A stretch of DNA of 64,000 nucleotides, taken from Enterobacter sp. RIT418. Lineage in GTDB: Bacteria > Pseudomonadota > Gammaproteobacteria > Enterobacterales > Enterobacteriaceae. The DNA is taken from positions 62,001 to 126,000 of the forward strand of contig NZ_QBJD02000013.1 in assembly GCF_003057745.1 (NCBI RefSeq), written 5' to 3'. Numbering within the stretch: the stretch's first letter is position 1; the number at the start of each line of letters is the position of its first letter. Below the pieces are notes generated by a model. It was not told where the DNA came from, searched no databases, and saw nothing but the letters and a program-made list of their open reading frames with translations. Shown piece by piece: positions 1 to 8,800 of this stretch. Made by a program: the position numbers and the translations under genes.

Positions 1-614
1 CCGTCGTTCTGACGGGTAAAGAGCACCTGCTGCCCATTTCCCGTGTCGATGGTGAGGCCCGTGACCACGCCGCTGGCGTTCTGGCGAATTTGCACCATCT
101 GGCCGTTTTGCAGATTGCTGAGCGGCTTTCCTGCTCCCTCAACCTGCGCCATAGCATAAACATCTGTTGGGGGAAGGTTATGATCGCGGAACAGCTGGGC
201 AAGGGTTTTGCCCGGCTCTACGCGATAGGAACGCCACTGCTGCTCAATGCCCGTAGCCTGCGGTTCAGCTGTCGTCGCGGCCTGCTCCTGTGGCTGCTCT
301 TCCTGAACCGGTTCCGGCTCCACCGGGGCTACCTGTCCAGGGTCGTTAGAGGGCGTCACCAGCTGCGTCTGCATCGGCTGCGCGTCAGGCTGCGGCTGTG
401 ATTGCGACTGGATATTCAGCTCCGCGTTGCGGGTTACCGGTGCCGTCTCGACGTCATCGCCGCCGGAAGGAAGCAGGAAGCCGAGGATCACCAGCAGCGC
501 GCCAATGATAATCCCTTTGCGGTGCAATGGAGGCAGCGGGTCCATGATGCGAAAATTGTCCGGCGCATGCCAGATTTTCGCCAGGGTAGGTTTCAGTTCA
601 AATCGCCCGGGCAT
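1..614 (-). CDS. ytfB: YtfB/OapA-family cell-envelope protein, partial (C-terminus beyond window)
   Basis: Reading the minus strand from the ATG at 614 gives an uninterrupted frame to the window edge, about 204 residues, beginning MPGRFELKPTLAKIW. A single hydrophobic segment lies at about residues 34-49, preceded by a basic patch (HRK), as in a type II membrane anchor. A proline/glutamine/glutamate-rich linker follows at about residues 55-120. A LysM-like OapA domain begins near residue 125 (motif WRSYRVEPGKTLAQLFR). This is the layout of YtfB, a peptidoglycan-associated inner-membrane protein linked to cell division and adhesion in E. coli. It is divergent from fklB, as in E. coli. The C-terminal part of the OapA domain is cut off by the window. 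The assignment is strong; the precise role is known only from the family. Confidence 0.9.
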   Translation of the reverse strand, partial: MPGRFELKPTLAKIWHAPDNFRIMDPLPPLHRKGIIIGALLVILGFLLPSGGDDVETAPVTRNAELNIQSQSQPQPDAQPMQTQLVTPSNDPGQVAPVEPEPVQEEQPQEQAATTAEPQATGIEQQWRSYRVEPGKTLAQLFRDHNLPPTDVYAMAQVEGAGKPLSNLQNGQMVQIRQNASGVVTGLTIDTGNGQQVLFTRQND

Positions 615-847
615 GGCTCTCCTCCTGCTCCGCGTCTTTTTTATCCTGTGTTTCGAAGTATAGTTGGCTAACTGCCTGAACGGCGTAGCAAACCCGACAT
701 CCGTGACATCAGTTCGGGATTAATCCTGATCCCGCCTATTGTTTCTGTTTCACCGCAATTTGTCACCTTAACTTAAGACAAAGTTTTACCCATAAAGGCA
801 TGGCTGCTATGCTGCCCGCTACTTTAAATGTGATGGAAGGAAAACCC

Positions 848-1468
848 ATGACCACCCCGACTTTTGACACTATCGAAGCGCAGGCAAGCTACGGTATCGG
901 CTTGCAGGTAGGCCAGCAGCTGAGCGAATCCGGCCTGGAAGGTCTGCTACCAGAAGCGCTGGTGGCGGGTATTGCGGACGCGCTGGAAGGTAACCATCCG
1001 GCCGTTCCGGTTGACGTTGTTCATCGTGCGCTGCGCGAAATCCACGAACGTGCTGACGCGGTACGTCGCGCGCGCTTCGAAGAGATGGCGGCCGACGGCG
1101 TGAAGTACCTGGAAGAGAACCGCGAGCGTGAAGGCGTGAGCAGCACCGAATCCGGCCTGCAGTTCCGCGTGATTAAGCAGGGCGATGGCGCTATCCCGGC
1201 GCGCACCGACCACGTTCGCGTGCATTACACCGGTAAGCTGATTGACGGCACCGTCTTTGACAGCTCCGTACAGCGCGGCGAACCGGCTGAGTTCCCGGTC
1301 AACGGCGTGATCGCAGGCTGGATCGAAGCGCTGACCCTGATGCCGGTAGGCTCTAAATGGGAACTGACCATTCCTCATAACCTGGCCTACGGCGAGCGCG
1401 GCGCGGGCGCATCCATCCCGCCGTTCAGCACCCTGGTGTTTGAAGTCGAGCTGCTGGAAATCCTGTAA
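848..1468 (+). CDS. fklB: FKBP-type peptidyl-prolyl isomerase FklB (FKBP22)
   Basis: The product is 206 residues when started at the ATG at 848, which has a GGAAGGA Shine-Dalgarno just upstream. An in-frame ATG at 800 would add 16 residues without a family counterpart. The N-terminal helical dimerisation domain (about residues 1-90, [18 protein letters not shown]) is followed by a C-terminal FKBP domain (about 115-206). That domain has the typical [16 protein letters not shown] and [16 protein letters not shown] segments and the [18 protein letters not shown] active-site region. It catalyses cis-trans isomerisation of proline peptide bonds and acts as a dimeric folding catalyst, probably cytoplasmic because no signal peptide is visible. 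It is monocistronic and divergent from ytfB. Confidence 0.96.
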   Translation: MTTPTFDTIEAQASYGIGLQVGQQLSESGLEGLLPEALVAGIADALEGNHPAVPVDVVHRALREIHERADAVRRARFEEMAADGVKYLEENREREGVSSTESGLQFRVIKQGDGAIPARTDHVRVHYTGKLIDGTVFDSSVQRGEPAEFPVNGVIAGWIEALTLMPVGSKWELTIPHNLAYGERGAGASIPPFSTLVFEVELLEIL

Positions 1469-1775
1469 TCGACATACGTTTTTCCTCTCCCCGCGCGGGA
1501 GGGGAAAATAGCGAGAAAACCTATAGTTACGCCGGAATCAACATTTTATCTTGCAAATGTACACGTTGCGTGTATTTTTGTGAGCTGTTTCGCGTTGTAT
1601 GAGTGATATGACACTCACTTTAAACATATAATTAACATTATATTCAAATCATAGTATTCATCCCGCCGATTCTTACCTACTATCGATGAGTCCTTAACCG
1701 GGACCGTCACTTCTTGACGCAATTAAAGGCCAGAAGAGCCTTAACAACACAGACAGGCACAAACAGGAAAATCAC
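1469..1775. promoter_or_regulatory. fklB-cycA intergenic region with cycA control signals
   Basis: This gap must hold the cycA promoter and leader. Three dyads are visible. A stem at 1480-1508 has CCTCTCCC/GGGAGGGG arms but is preceded by T and followed by A on the + strand, so it is not a standard terminator. TACACG-TTG-CGTGTA lies at 1560-1574. TGAGTG-N6-CACTCA lies at 1600-1617. The two inverted repeats are of operator size, but I cannot assign a regulator. AT-rich DNA at 1618-1665 could carry the -10. In E. coli cycA is controlled post-transcriptionally by GcvB sRNA and by nitrogen regulators; I did not identify those sites with confidence here. Confidence 0.4.
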
Positions 1776-3185
1776 ATGGTAGATCAGGTCAAAGTCGCCG
1801 CCGCAGAAGAGGCGGAGTCTGAACAGTCGCTACGGCGAAATCTCACAAACCGTCATATTCAGCTTATCGCCATCGGCGGTGCCATTGGCACTGGGCTGTT
1901 TATGGGATCGGGCAAAACCATCAGCCTTGCCGGGCCGTCGATCATTTTCGTGTATATGATCATCGGCTTTATGCTCTTTTTCGTGATGCGGGCAATGGGC
2001 GAGCTGCTGCTCTCGAATCTCGAATACAAATCCTTCAGCGACTTCGCGTCCGATCTGCTTGGCCCGTGGGCGGGCTATTTTACGGGCTGGACCTACTGGT
2101 TCTGCTGGGTGGTCACCGGGATGGCGGACGTCGTTGCGATAACGGCCTATGCGCAGTTCTGGTTCCCCGGCCTGTCGGACTGGGTGGCCTCGCTGGCGGT
2201 CATCGTTCTGCTGCTGAGCCTTAACCTCGCCACCGTGAAAATGTTCGGCGAAATGGAGTTCTGGTTCGCGATGATCAAGATTGTCGCCATTGTGGGGCTT
2301 ATCGTCGTCGGCCTGGTGATGGTGCTGACGCACTTCCAGTCGCCAACGGGCGTTCAGGCCTCGTTTACCCATCTGTGGGACGACGGCGGCTGGTTCCCTA
2401 AAGGCATTAGCGGCTTCTTTGCGGGCTTCCAGATTGCGGTGTTCGCGTTTGTCGGCATTGAGCTGGTGGGCACCACGGCAGCGGAAACCAAAGATCCGGA
2501 GAAATCCCTGCCGCGCGCCATCAACTCGATTCCGATTCGCATCATCATGTTCTACGTCTTCGCGCTGATCGTGATTATGTCCGTAACGCCGTGGAGCTCG
2601 GTCGTGCCGACCAAGAGCCCGTTCGTTGAACTGTTCGTGCTGGTCGGGCTGCCTGCTGCGGCGAGCCTGATTAACTTCGTGGTGCTGACCTCAGCGGCTT
2701 CCTCCGCGAACAGCGGCGTGTTCTCCACCAGCCGCATGCTGTTCGGCCTGGCGCAGGAGGGCGTGGCGCCGAGCGCGTTCGCTAAGCTCTCTAAGCGCGC
2801 GGTACCGGCGAAAGGGCTGACCTTCTCCTGCATCTGCCTTCTGGGCGGCGTGGTGATGCTCTACGTGAACCCGAGCGTGATTGGGGCGTTCACCATGATC
2901 ACCACGGTCTCCGCGATCCTGTTCATGTTCGTCTGGACCATTATCCTGTGCTCATACCTCGTGTACCGCAAAAAGCGTCCACAGCTGCATGAGAAGTCGA
3001 TCTACAAGATGCCGCTGGGCAAGCTGATGTGCTGGGTGTGCATGGCGTTCTTCGTTTTCGTGCTGGTGTTGCTCACGCTGGAAGACGATACCCGTCAGGC
3101 GCTGATTGTTACGCCGCTGTGGTTCATCGCGCTGGGGCTGGGCTGGCTGTTTATCGGTAAGAAACGTATGGCGGGCATAAGGTAA
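1776..3185 (+). CDS. cycA: D-serine/D-alanine/glycine:H+ symporter CycA
   Basis: The product is 469 residues, matching CycA almost throughout. It is an APC-superfamily amino acid permease with about 12 transmembrane helices in the inner membrane. The N-terminal family motif NRHIQLIAIGGAIGTGLFMG lies at about residues 25-44. The conserved cytoplasmic loop ETKDPEKSLPRAINSIPIR lies near residues 237-255. It imports glycine, D-alanine, D-serine and beta-alanine, and is the usual entry route of D-cycloserine. The gene is monocistronic, with a strong terminator directly downstream. Nothing unusual was seen. Confidence 0.97.
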   Translation: MVDQVKVAAAEEAESEQSLRRNLTNRHIQLIAIGGAIGTGLFMGSGKTISLAGPSIIFVYMIIGFMLFFVMRAMGELLLSNLEYKSFSDFASDLLGPWAGYFTGWTYWFCWVVTGMADVVAITAYAQFWFPGLSDWVASLAVIVLLLSLNLATVKMFGEMEFWFAMIKIVAIVGLIVVGLVMVLTHFQSPTGVQASFTHLWDDGGWFPKGISGFFAGFQIAVFAFVGIELVGTTAAETKDPEKSLPRAINSIPIRIIMFYVFALIVIMSVTPWSSVVPTKSPFVELFVLVGLPAAASLINFVVLTSAASSANSGVFSTSRMLFGLAQEGVAPSAFAKLSKRAVPAKGLTFSCICLLGGVVMLYVNPSVIGAFTMITTVSAILFMFVWTIILCSYLVYRKKRPQLHEKSIYKMPLGKLMCWVCMAFFVFVLVLLTLEDDTRQALIVTPLWFIALGLGWLFIGKKRMAGIR

Positions 3186-3189
3186 AAGC

Positions 3190-3223
3190 AAAACGGCAAC
3201 TTCGGTTGCCGTTTTCAGTTTTT
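3190..3223 (+). terminator. rho-independent terminator of cycA
   Basis: Perfect 11-bp stem AAAACGGCAAC / GTTGCCGTTTT with a TTCG tetraloop (3201-3204), followed by CAGTTTTT. It lies five bases after the cycA stop codon. Confidence 0.92.
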
Positions 3224-3262
3224 GCACCCCCTACCCGTGGGAGAGGGCCGGTGTGAGGGCAT
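3224..3262. repeat. Partial copy of an intergenic CCCTCACCC/CCCTCTCCC palindromic repeat
   Basis: The sequence CACCCCCTACCCGTGGGAGA continuing into GGGCCGGTGTGAGGGC is a degenerate copy of the inverted-repeat element seen more fully at 9190-9298, 50032-50146 and 57918-57995. It sits between the convergent cycA and ytfE genes, a typical place for REP-like elements. Confidence 0.6.
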
Positions 3263-3282
3263 CAGGCTGTAGCGGCCTTTTT

Positions 3283-3945
3283 TTATTCCCCGGACAGGGC
3301 GCGCGGGAACAGCACGTTATTCTCAAGGCTGATGTGTTCCATCAGGTCGTCGATCGTTTCGTTAATGCCGTTATACATCGCTTTCCACGTGGTGCACGCT
3401 TCCGGCGGCGGCGTCACGTTGTTGGTGGTGTGTTTAATCACTTCCAGCAGCTCGCCCGCGTCATCATGTTCGCTCTCCATCACGCTGATGGGCCCCATCG
3501 CCTGGCTGCCCATGCCCTGCTTAATCATCGGGAACAGGATCTGCTCCTCTTTCATCATGTGGCTGGAAAGCTCTTCGTGCAGCATGGTCAGGTATTTCGC
3601 CAGGCCGCGCGGAACGGAAGGTTTATCGGCGTGAACGCGCTCCACTTTGGTTGCCTGCATAATCAGCTCCGGCAGCTGCTCGCGGTGGCGGTCGTGGTAA
3701 CGCACAATGATGTGATCGATGATTTCCGCAAGCGGTGCGGCACGCCAGTCTTTCTCTATCGGCTGTTCGGCCAGCTTTGCCAGCTCGGCTTCAATAACCT
3801 CAACGTCCAGCTCCTTGCGCGAGGCGGCGCGCGCCAGCGTCTGCTTACCGCCGCAGCAGTAGTCCATGTCGTATTTACGGAACAGCGCGGAAGCGCGGGG
3901 GATGGAGAGCGCCAGCTCGCCCAGGGGTTGGTCGCGGAAGGCCAT
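3283..3945 (-). CDS. ytfE: Iron-sulfur cluster repair di-iron protein YtfE (RIC)
   Basis: The product is 220 residues, the exact family length. The N-terminal ScdA_N domain carries the CysCys pair (C30, C31 in DYCCGG). The hemerythrin-like four-helix bundle carries all di-iron ligands at the positions known for E. coli RIC: H84, H129, E133, H160, H204 and E208. The protein repairs iron-sulfur clusters damaged by nitric oxide or oxidative stress in the cytoplasm. A dyad matching the NsrR operator lies 27 bp upstream of the start (3972-3994), so induction by NO is expected. The gene is monocistronic and convergent with cycA. Confidence 0.97.
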   Translation of the reverse strand: MAFRDQPLGELALSIPRASALFRKYDMDYCCGGKQTLARAASRKELDVEVIEAELAKLAEQPIEKDWRAAPLAEIIDHIIVRYHDRHREQLPELIMQATKVERVHADKPSVPRGLAKYLTMLHEELSSHMMKEEQILFPMIKQGMGSQAMGPISVMESEHDDAGELLEVIKHTTNNVTPPPEACTTWKAMYNGINETIDDLMEHISLENNVLFPRALSGE

Positions 3946-3971
3946 AGCAGTTACCTCGTTATCAAGAATAT

Positions 3972-3994
3972 AAGATGCATATTAAATGCATCTT
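3972..3994 (-). promoter_or_regulatory. NsrR operator upstream of ytfE
   Basis: A 23-bp dyad with perfect 9-bp arms AAGATGCAT / ATGCATCTT separated by ATTAA. This agrees with the enterobacterial NsrR consensus (AAGATGCYTTT half-sites). NsrR is an iron-sulfur repressor released by nitric oxide. The placement just upstream of ytfE matches the known E. coli regulon. Confidence 0.88.
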
Positions 3995-4124
3995 TAAGCC
4001 GAGGCTATAACCCTTTAGAGGCAAGGGTGAAAATGTTATGCCGATCACAAAAAAATCTTATTCATTAACCTGCTGAATGAACGCGGGAATTTCCTTTCGA
4101 AAGTTTTTAAAGGCGCAGAGGCCG

Positions 4125-4151
4125 TAAACAACCCGCTTCGCCTGCCGATAG
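4125..4151 (+). promoter_or_regulatory. Sigma-28 (FliA) promoter of the first chemoreceptor gene
   Basis: TAAA (4125-4128), exactly 15 bp, then GCCGATAG (4144-4151). The flagellar sigma-28 consensus is TAAA-N15-GCCGATAA, so only the last base differs. The start codon lies 42 bp downstream. This places the receptor in the class 3 flagellar regulon. Confidence 0.85.
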
Positions 4152-4192
4152 ATACAGGTCTGACAATATATCCTGCACATACAAGGCCAAGC

Positions 4193-5842
4193 ATGTTTAA
4201 ACGTATAAAAGTGATAACCCTTCTGATCTCGGTGCTGCTCGTCCTCGGCGTCATGCAGCTGATCTCCGCCGGCATTTTTATTAATGCGCTCAATAACGAT
4301 AAGCACAATTTCACGGTGTCCCAGCTTTCCAGCCAGAACGTTGCTGAATTTACCGACGCGTGGATCAGCCTGAACCAGGCGCGCGTGACCCTGAACCGCG
4401 GCATGCTGCGCCTGCAAAGCAGCATGGCGAACCAAATTAACGGCGGACAGCTGAACGAGCTGGTCACCACCGCGAAAAACCTGCTGGCCGACGCGCAGGC
4501 GCATTACGACAAATACTACGCGCTGCCGGAAACGCCGGGCATGGACGAGAGCCTCGCGGATCGCCTGGAGGCGGAATACCGCAACTACTCCTCGACGCTG
4601 GCACAAATGAACACCCTGCTGGCGCAGGGCAACCTGGAAGATATGTTCAAGCAGAATGCCGAACAAAAGCAGGTGGCGATGCAGCGCGTCTACGGGGAAT
4701 GGCGCGAGGCGCAGGCAAAGCTCACAAACGCCGGCATTAAGGATAATGAGAGCGACTACAAGCGCATTATGTGGACGCTTTCCGCGGTCATGATCCTGGT
4801 CATTGCCGTCATTATTACCAGCTGGATCGCGATGCGTCGGGTGCTGCTGCTGCCGCTGCAGGACGTCATCAGCCATATCCGCGCGATTGCCGCAGGCGAT
4901 TTAACCCAGCCGATTCAGGCGGAGGGAAAAAATGAGATGGCCATCCTTGCGCGCAACGTGCAGGAGATGCAAACGTCGCTGGCGAACACGGTCGGCGCGG
5001 TGCGTGAAGGCGCAGATACCATTTACACCGGGGCCGGCGAGATTTCGGCGGGCAGCAACGATCTCTCCTCCCGCACCGAGCAGCAGGCGGCGTCTCTGGA
5101 AGAGACGGCTGCCAGCATGGAACAGCTGACCGCGACGGTGAAGCAAAACGCCGACAACGCCCGTCAGGCCTCTCGTCTGGCGCTTGACGCGTCATCCACG
5201 GCGAAGAAGGGCGGCAGCGTGGTCGAAGGCGTGGTGCGCACGATGGATGAGATCGCCACCAGCTCCAGCAAAATTGCCCAGATCACCAACGTGATCGACG
5301 GCATTGCCTTCCAGACCAACATTCTGGCGCTGAACGCGGCGGTGGAAGCGGCGCGGGCGGGCGAGCAGGGGCGCGGCTTTGCGGTCGTGGCGGGCGAAGT
5401 GCGTACCCTCGCCCAGCGCAGCGCGCAGGCGGCGAAAGAGATCAAGGCGCTGATCGATGATTCCGGCGAACGCGTCAGCGCGGGATCCCAGCTGGTGAAT
5501 GAAGCCGGGTCAACCATGGCGGAGATTGTGAATGCAGTCACCCGCGTCACCGACATCATGGGCGAAATTGCGTCGGCCTCCGACGAGCAGAGCCGCGGTA
5601 TCGATCAGGTGGGTCAGGCGGTTGCCGAGATGGATCGCGTGACGCAGCAAAACGCCTCGCTGGTGGAAGAATCTGCCGCGGCGGCAGCCGCGCTGGAAGA
5701 TCAGGCGGCGCGCCTGAACGAGGCCGTCGCGGTGTTTAAAATTACCCGCAGCCAGGCGGTAAAAGCCGCACCGGTGAAAACCTATGCCCCAAAAGCGCAG
5801 CCGGTAGCAGCGGCGCCTGAAGCGAACTGGGAAACGTTTTAA
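4193..5842 (+). CDS. Methyl-accepting chemotaxis protein, Tsr/Tar type with NWETF tail
   Basis: The product is 549 residues and is an inner-membrane chemoreceptor. TM1 is at about residues 7-31, a periplasmic four-helix ligand domain follows, TM2 is at about 191-213, then HAMP and the cytoplasmic methylation/signalling domain. The hairpin tip ([20 protein letters not shown]) lies near residues 367-386. The periplasmic helix has R64, N68, R69 and R73, the positions used by Tsr and Tar to bind amino acid carboxylate and amino groups, so an amino-acid-like attractant is likely. The last five residues, NWETF, are the CheR/CheB docking pentapeptide of high-abundance receptors. A FliA promoter precedes it. 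No receptor occupies this place in E. coli, so it is an accessory insertion between ytfE and ytfF. The exact ligand is unknown. Confidence 0.92.
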   Translation: MFKRIKVITLLISVLLVLGVMQLISAGIFINALNNDKHNFTVSQLSSQNVAEFTDAWISLNQARVTLNRGMLRLQSSMANQINGGQLNELVTTAKNLLADAQAHYDKYYALPETPGMDESLADRLEAEYRNYSSTLAQMNTLLAQGNLEDMFKQNAEQKQVAMQRVYGEWREAQAKLTNAGIKDNESDYKRIMWTLSAVMILVIAVIITSWIAMRRVLLLPLQDVISHIRAIAAGDLTQPIQAEGKNEMAILARNVQEMQTSLANTVGAVREGADTIYTGAGEISAGSNDLSSRTEQQAASLEETAASMEQLTATVKQNADNARQASRLALDASSTAKKGGSVVEGVVRTMDEIATSSSKIAQITNVIDGIAFQTNILALNAAVEAARAGEQGRGFAVVAGEVRTLAQRSAQAAKEIKALIDDSGERVSAGSQLVNEAGSTMAEIVNAVTRVTDIMGEIASASDEQSRGIDQVGQAVAEMDRVTQQNASLVEESAAAAAALEDQAARLNEAVAVFKITRSQAVKAAPVKTYAPKAQPVAAAPEANWETF

Positions 5843-5847
5843 CAACA

Positions 5848-5917
5848 TGCCGGGTGGCGCTGACGCTTACCCGGCCTACGGTTTTATAGGCCCTGCAAGC
5901 GAAGCGCCGCCGGGCAA
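5848..5917. repeat. BIME: two inverted REP sequences
   Basis: TGCCGGGTGGCGCTGACGCT continuing to ACCCGGCCTACG (5848-5880), then an inverted partner ending GCGCCGCCGGGCA (5887-5917). This is the classic enterobacterial REP pair, with GCCGG..CCGGC arms, in a 3' region between convergent genes (chemoreceptor and ytfF). REP units stabilise upstream RNA and bind gyrase and IHF in E. coli. Confidence 0.82.
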
Positions 5918-5920
5918 TGC

Positions 5921-6886
5921 TCACACATCCGACGCCGGAACCACCGTTGGTTTTTCCGGCTTTGCCCTCACCGCTATCACCACGCCCACCACCAGCAGCG
6001 CGATCCCGCAGGCCGTCAGCAGCGGCGGCACGCTCTGGCGCATCAGGAACGTATACAGCAGCCCGGCCAGCGTTTCGAAGACGATCAGCGGCCCGAGGAT
6101 CACCGTCGGCAGCTTCTGGCTGGCAATGTTCCAGCACAGCGCGCCGACCCAGGAGCACAGCACGGCGATGACGATCATCAGCCCGACGAACACCCACGGG
6201 CGCGGCCCCAGCGGCAAAGCAAACTCTGGCTGCTGGCTCCCCAGCCACAGGCAGGCGCCCGCGTAGCCTACCAGCGAGACGGGAAGCGTCACCAGCGCCT
6301 GTGCCGTGGCCCACATCATCGGGTGTTTGTCCGGGTTCTCGCGCAGCCAGCGGGCGTTGCGCAGGGCATACCACGCCCAGCACACCACGGACACACAGGC
6401 CAGCAGAATGCCGGAGACGTAGCGCCACGGGCTAAAATCGGCCAGGCCGTGGCTCAGCTCGGCAATATTCACGCACGCCAGCCCGACGGCAATGCACGCC
6501 AGCGCTGGCACCATCTTTACCCACGCCAGCTTGCCGTCCCGCTGGCTATACAGCAGGTTGGCAAAGACGGGGATCACCACCGGCAGCGTGCCGATAATCA
6601 TGGTAGATACCGGCGCGCCCGTGCGCTGAATGGCGCTCGCCAGGCAGAAGTAGTAGATGAGGTTGCCCATCATGGTTAGCGCCAGCGCGGTGAGCCAGTC
6701 CTTGCGGCTCAGCTGGCGCAGCCTCGCGCGGCCAAGCCAGGCGAGAGGAAGGGCAATCAGCCCCAGCGCCAGATAGCGCCCCATGGACTGCAATACCGCC
6801 GGGTATTCCGGCACGATCAGAGGGCCGACAAATATCAGCCCCCACATCAGACCTGCAAGCAGGGCATACAACACGCCGCTAATCAT
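5921..6886 (-). CDS. ytfF: EamA/DMT-family inner-membrane transporter YtfF
   Basis: The product is 321 residues with about ten hydrophobic helices in two EamA repeats. It starts MISGVLYALLAGLMWGLIFV and has the characteristic RTGAPVSTMIIGTLPVVIPV segment, with length and sequence as in YtfF. The family exports small metabolites by a drug/metabolite transporter fold; I do not know the substrate with confidence. It lies 75 bp downstream of the AraC-type gene on the same strand, so the two may be co-transcribed. In E. coli ytfF directly follows ytfE; here the chemoreceptor intervenes. Confidence 0.93.
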   Translation of the reverse strand: MISGVLYALLAGLMWGLIFVGPLIVPEYPAVLQSMGRYLALGLIALPLAWLGRARLRQLSRKDWLTALALTMMGNLIYYFCLASAIQRTGAPVSTMIIGTLPVVIPVFANLLYSQRDGKLAWVKMVPALACIAVGLACVNIAELSHGLADFSPWRYVSGILLACVSVVCWAWYALRNARWLRENPDKHPMMWATAQALVTLPVSLVGYAGACLWLGSQQPEFALPLGPRPWVFVGLMIVIAVLCSWVGALCWNIASQKLPTVILGPLIVFETLAGLLYTFLMRQSVPPLLTACGIALLVVGVVIAVRAKPEKPTVVPASDV

Positions 6887-6961
6887 CTTTCTTTCCCAAT
6901 CACTTAACCCGGCATGCAGTCTAGGCAGGAAAACCGCATCCGTATTGTATGAGGTTGCGCA

Positions 6962-7801
6962 TTAGCGCTGAACGACCTGCTTCTGGTAGCGCACGGGCGT
7001 AATGCCGTAGCGGCGGGTAAACGCGCGGGTCAGATGCGACTGATCGGTCAGCCCGGCTGCGGCGGCGACGTCGGCGGCGGGCATGCCGCGGGTGAGGAAC
7101 GCCTTGGCGCGCCAAAGGCGGATGGCCATCAGCATCTGGTGCGGCGTCACGTGGAAATGGGCCTTAAACTGGCGCTGGAAGTGGTACGGGCTAAGCGACA
7201 CCACGCTCGCCAGCTCGTCCAGCGTCAGGGAATGCATATAGTTATCGTGCAGGTATTCCCGCACGCGCTCGAAGCGATGCACTCCTTCCCGAATAACGGG
7301 CGCGTGGCGGGCCAGCGGCTGAAACGTCTCGATCAGATCCAGCAGCAGCCCCTTCTGCGCAAGCGGATCGTCCGTATGCCACAGGCCGTAAATCAGCCGG
7401 CCAATCTGGACGGAGCGCAGGGGATCGTACCGCGTGACGTCGCTAAACCACCAGTGGCGGAGGCCGGTCACCTCCTCCAGCAGGTCGGGTTCGATGTAAA
7501 CCATCCGATAGCGCCAGCCGTCGTCGGTCGCAGACTCCCCGGTATGGATCTCATCCGGGTTCATGGTGACAACGGATTTTTCCGGCGCAAGGTGCTGCGT
7601 GCCGCGATAGCGAAAGCGCTCGGCGCCGGTTTCAATCGTGCCGATGCCGAACGCTTCGTGGGTGTGAGGCTCAAAGGCATAGCCGGAGATATGCGCGTGA
7701 TACAGTTCGATGCCCGGCACCTGCGCCAGGTGGCGAAAGCGCGCGCTGTCTCTCTCATCAATGAACTGGTCCGGTACGCCTTGCACGGTGAGCCTCCTCA
7801 T
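6962..7801 (-). CDS. AraC-family transcriptional regulator with cupin-like sensor domain
   Basis: The product is 279 residues. The N-terminal cupin/AraC-binding region (about residues 15-110) has the YHAHISGYAFEPHTHEAFGI segment, in which the histidines resemble a cupin metal or ligand pocket. The C-terminal double helix-turn-helix (about 180-279) has LTLDELASVVSLSPYHFQRQ and a second helix pair ending in the AraC signature HLTRAFTRRYGITPVRYQ. It is a cytoplasmic DNA-binding protein. E. coli has no such gene between ytfF and qorB, so this is accessory here. The same-strand neighbour ytfF, 75 bp downstream, is the obvious candidate target. The ligand is unknown. Confidence 0.9.
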   Translation of the reverse strand: MRRLTVQGVPDQFIDERDSARFRHLAQVPGIELYHAHISGYAFEPHTHEAFGIGTIETGAERFRYRGTQHLAPEKSVVTMNPDEIHTGESATDDGWRYRMVYIEPDLLEEVTGLRHWWFSDVTRYDPLRSVQIGRLIYGLWHTDDPLAQKGLLLDLIETFQPLARHAPVIREGVHRFERVREYLHDNYMHSLTLDELASVVSLSPYHFQRQFKAHFHVTPHQMLMAIRLWRAKAFLTRGMPAADVAAAAGLTDQSHLTRAFTRRYGITPVRYQKQVVQR

Positions 7802-7867
7802 AGGTCATCTCTCCATTATCAGAGATGACCCGAGGGGATGCCACAAAAAATAACCAGTTTGTAACAT

Positions 7868-8716
7868 TTACAGGATGGCTTTAATGCTCTCCGAAAGCGG
7901 CGTGGTTGGGCGGCCGATCAGCGCGCTCAGGGTGCGGCTGTCGTCGAACAGGCCGCCTTTGGATGCGCCGGTGTCGGAATCCGCCAGCATCTCCGCCAGC
8001 CCGGCAGGCAGCCCAACGCCCTTCAGCGCGGCGGCAAAATCGGCCTCGCTCAGGTTCTGGTACGCCACCGGCTTGCCGCTCTGTTTGCTCAGCTCGGCCG
8101 CCAGCTCGCTCAGCGTCCACGCGTTATCGCCCGCCAGCTCATAGACCTTGCCCGCGTGGCCATCCTCGGAAATCACCTTCGCGGCCGCTGCGGCGTAGTC
8201 CGCACGGGTCGCGGAGGCAATCTTGCCTTCGCCTGCGGCACCGATAAAAACGCCGTGTTCCAGGGCCGGTGGCGCGCTCGCCAGGTAGTTTTCGGTATAC
8301 CAGCCGTTGCGCAGCAGGGCATAAGGAATGCCCGATTCCGCCAGCGCCTTCTCGGTTTCGACGTGCTCAACGTGCAGACCCAGCGGGGATGTATCCGCGT
8401 GCAGCAGGCTGGTGTAGGCAATAAACGTCACGCCAGCCGCTTTGGCGGCGTTAATCACGTTCTGATGCTGCGCGGCGCGCTGGCCCACTTCGCTGGAGGA
8501 GACCAGCAGCAGCTTATCCACGCCGCCCAGCGCGGCGGTGAATGCGGCCTGGTCGGCGTAGTCCGCCTGACGAACGATAATTCCCCGCTGGCTCAGCGCG
8601 TCGGCTTTCGCCGGGTTACGCACGATGGCCACAATCTGGCCTGCCGGAACGGTTTTCAACAGCTCTTCAATAACGTGCTGGCCCAGCTGGCCGGTAGCGC
8701 CGGTAATCGCGATCAT
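7868..8716 (-). CDS. qorB: NAD(P)H:quinone oxidoreductase QorB (YtfG)
   Basis: The product is 282 residues from the ATG at 8716, which has the strong Shine-Dalgarno AAGGAGA; the open frame extends further upstream, but that part has no family counterpart. The N-terminal Rossmann motif ITGATGQLG (about residues 4-12) is that of NmrA-like atypical short-chain dehydrogenases that bind NADPH. The family member in E. coli reduces quinones by two electrons. It is divergent from ytfH, an HxlR-type regulator, as in E. coli. That pairing recalls the redox-sensing QorR/qor pair of actinobacteria, suggesting quinone or electrophile induction. Confidence 0.95.
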   Translation of the reverse strand: MIAITGATGQLGQHVIEELLKTVPAGQIVAIVRNPAKADALSQRGIIVRQADYADQAAFTAALGGVDKLLLVSSSEVGQRAAQHQNVINAAKAAGVTFIAYTSLLHADTSPLGLHVEHVETEKALAESGIPYALLRNGWYTENYLASAPPALEHGVFIGAAGEGKIASATRADYAAAAAKVISEDGHAGKVYELAGDNAWTLSELAAELSKQSGKPVAYQNLSEADFAAALKGVGLPAGLAEMLADSDTGASKGGLFDDSRTLSALIGRPTTPLSESIKAIL

Positions 8717-8769
8717 GGTAAATCTCCTTCGTGTTTGTCTGGTGTTGTGGCACACTATCACCATAGCTA

Positions 8770-8782
8770 ACTTAAAGTAAGT
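8770..8782. promoter_or_regulatory. Candidate YtfH operator between qorB and ytfH
   Basis: Inverted repeat ACTTA-AAG-TAAGT lies in the 84-bp divergent spacer, 18 bp before the ytfH start. HxlR-family proteins bind short A/T-rich dyads of this size overlapping divergent promoters. The assignment to YtfH is inference from position. Confidence 0.5.
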
Positions 8783-8800
8783 ACGCACAAAAAGGTAAGT

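Noticed and set aside
1480-1508. Intrinsic terminator after fklB
   Set aside because: The stem is real, but the T run precedes it and A follows on both strands, the reverse of a terminator; it resembles the repeat-family core instead.
3253-4068. Plus-strand frame of 271 codons over ytfE
   Set aside because: It is antisense to ytfE, which has all ligand residues; no domain is recognisable in the plus frame.
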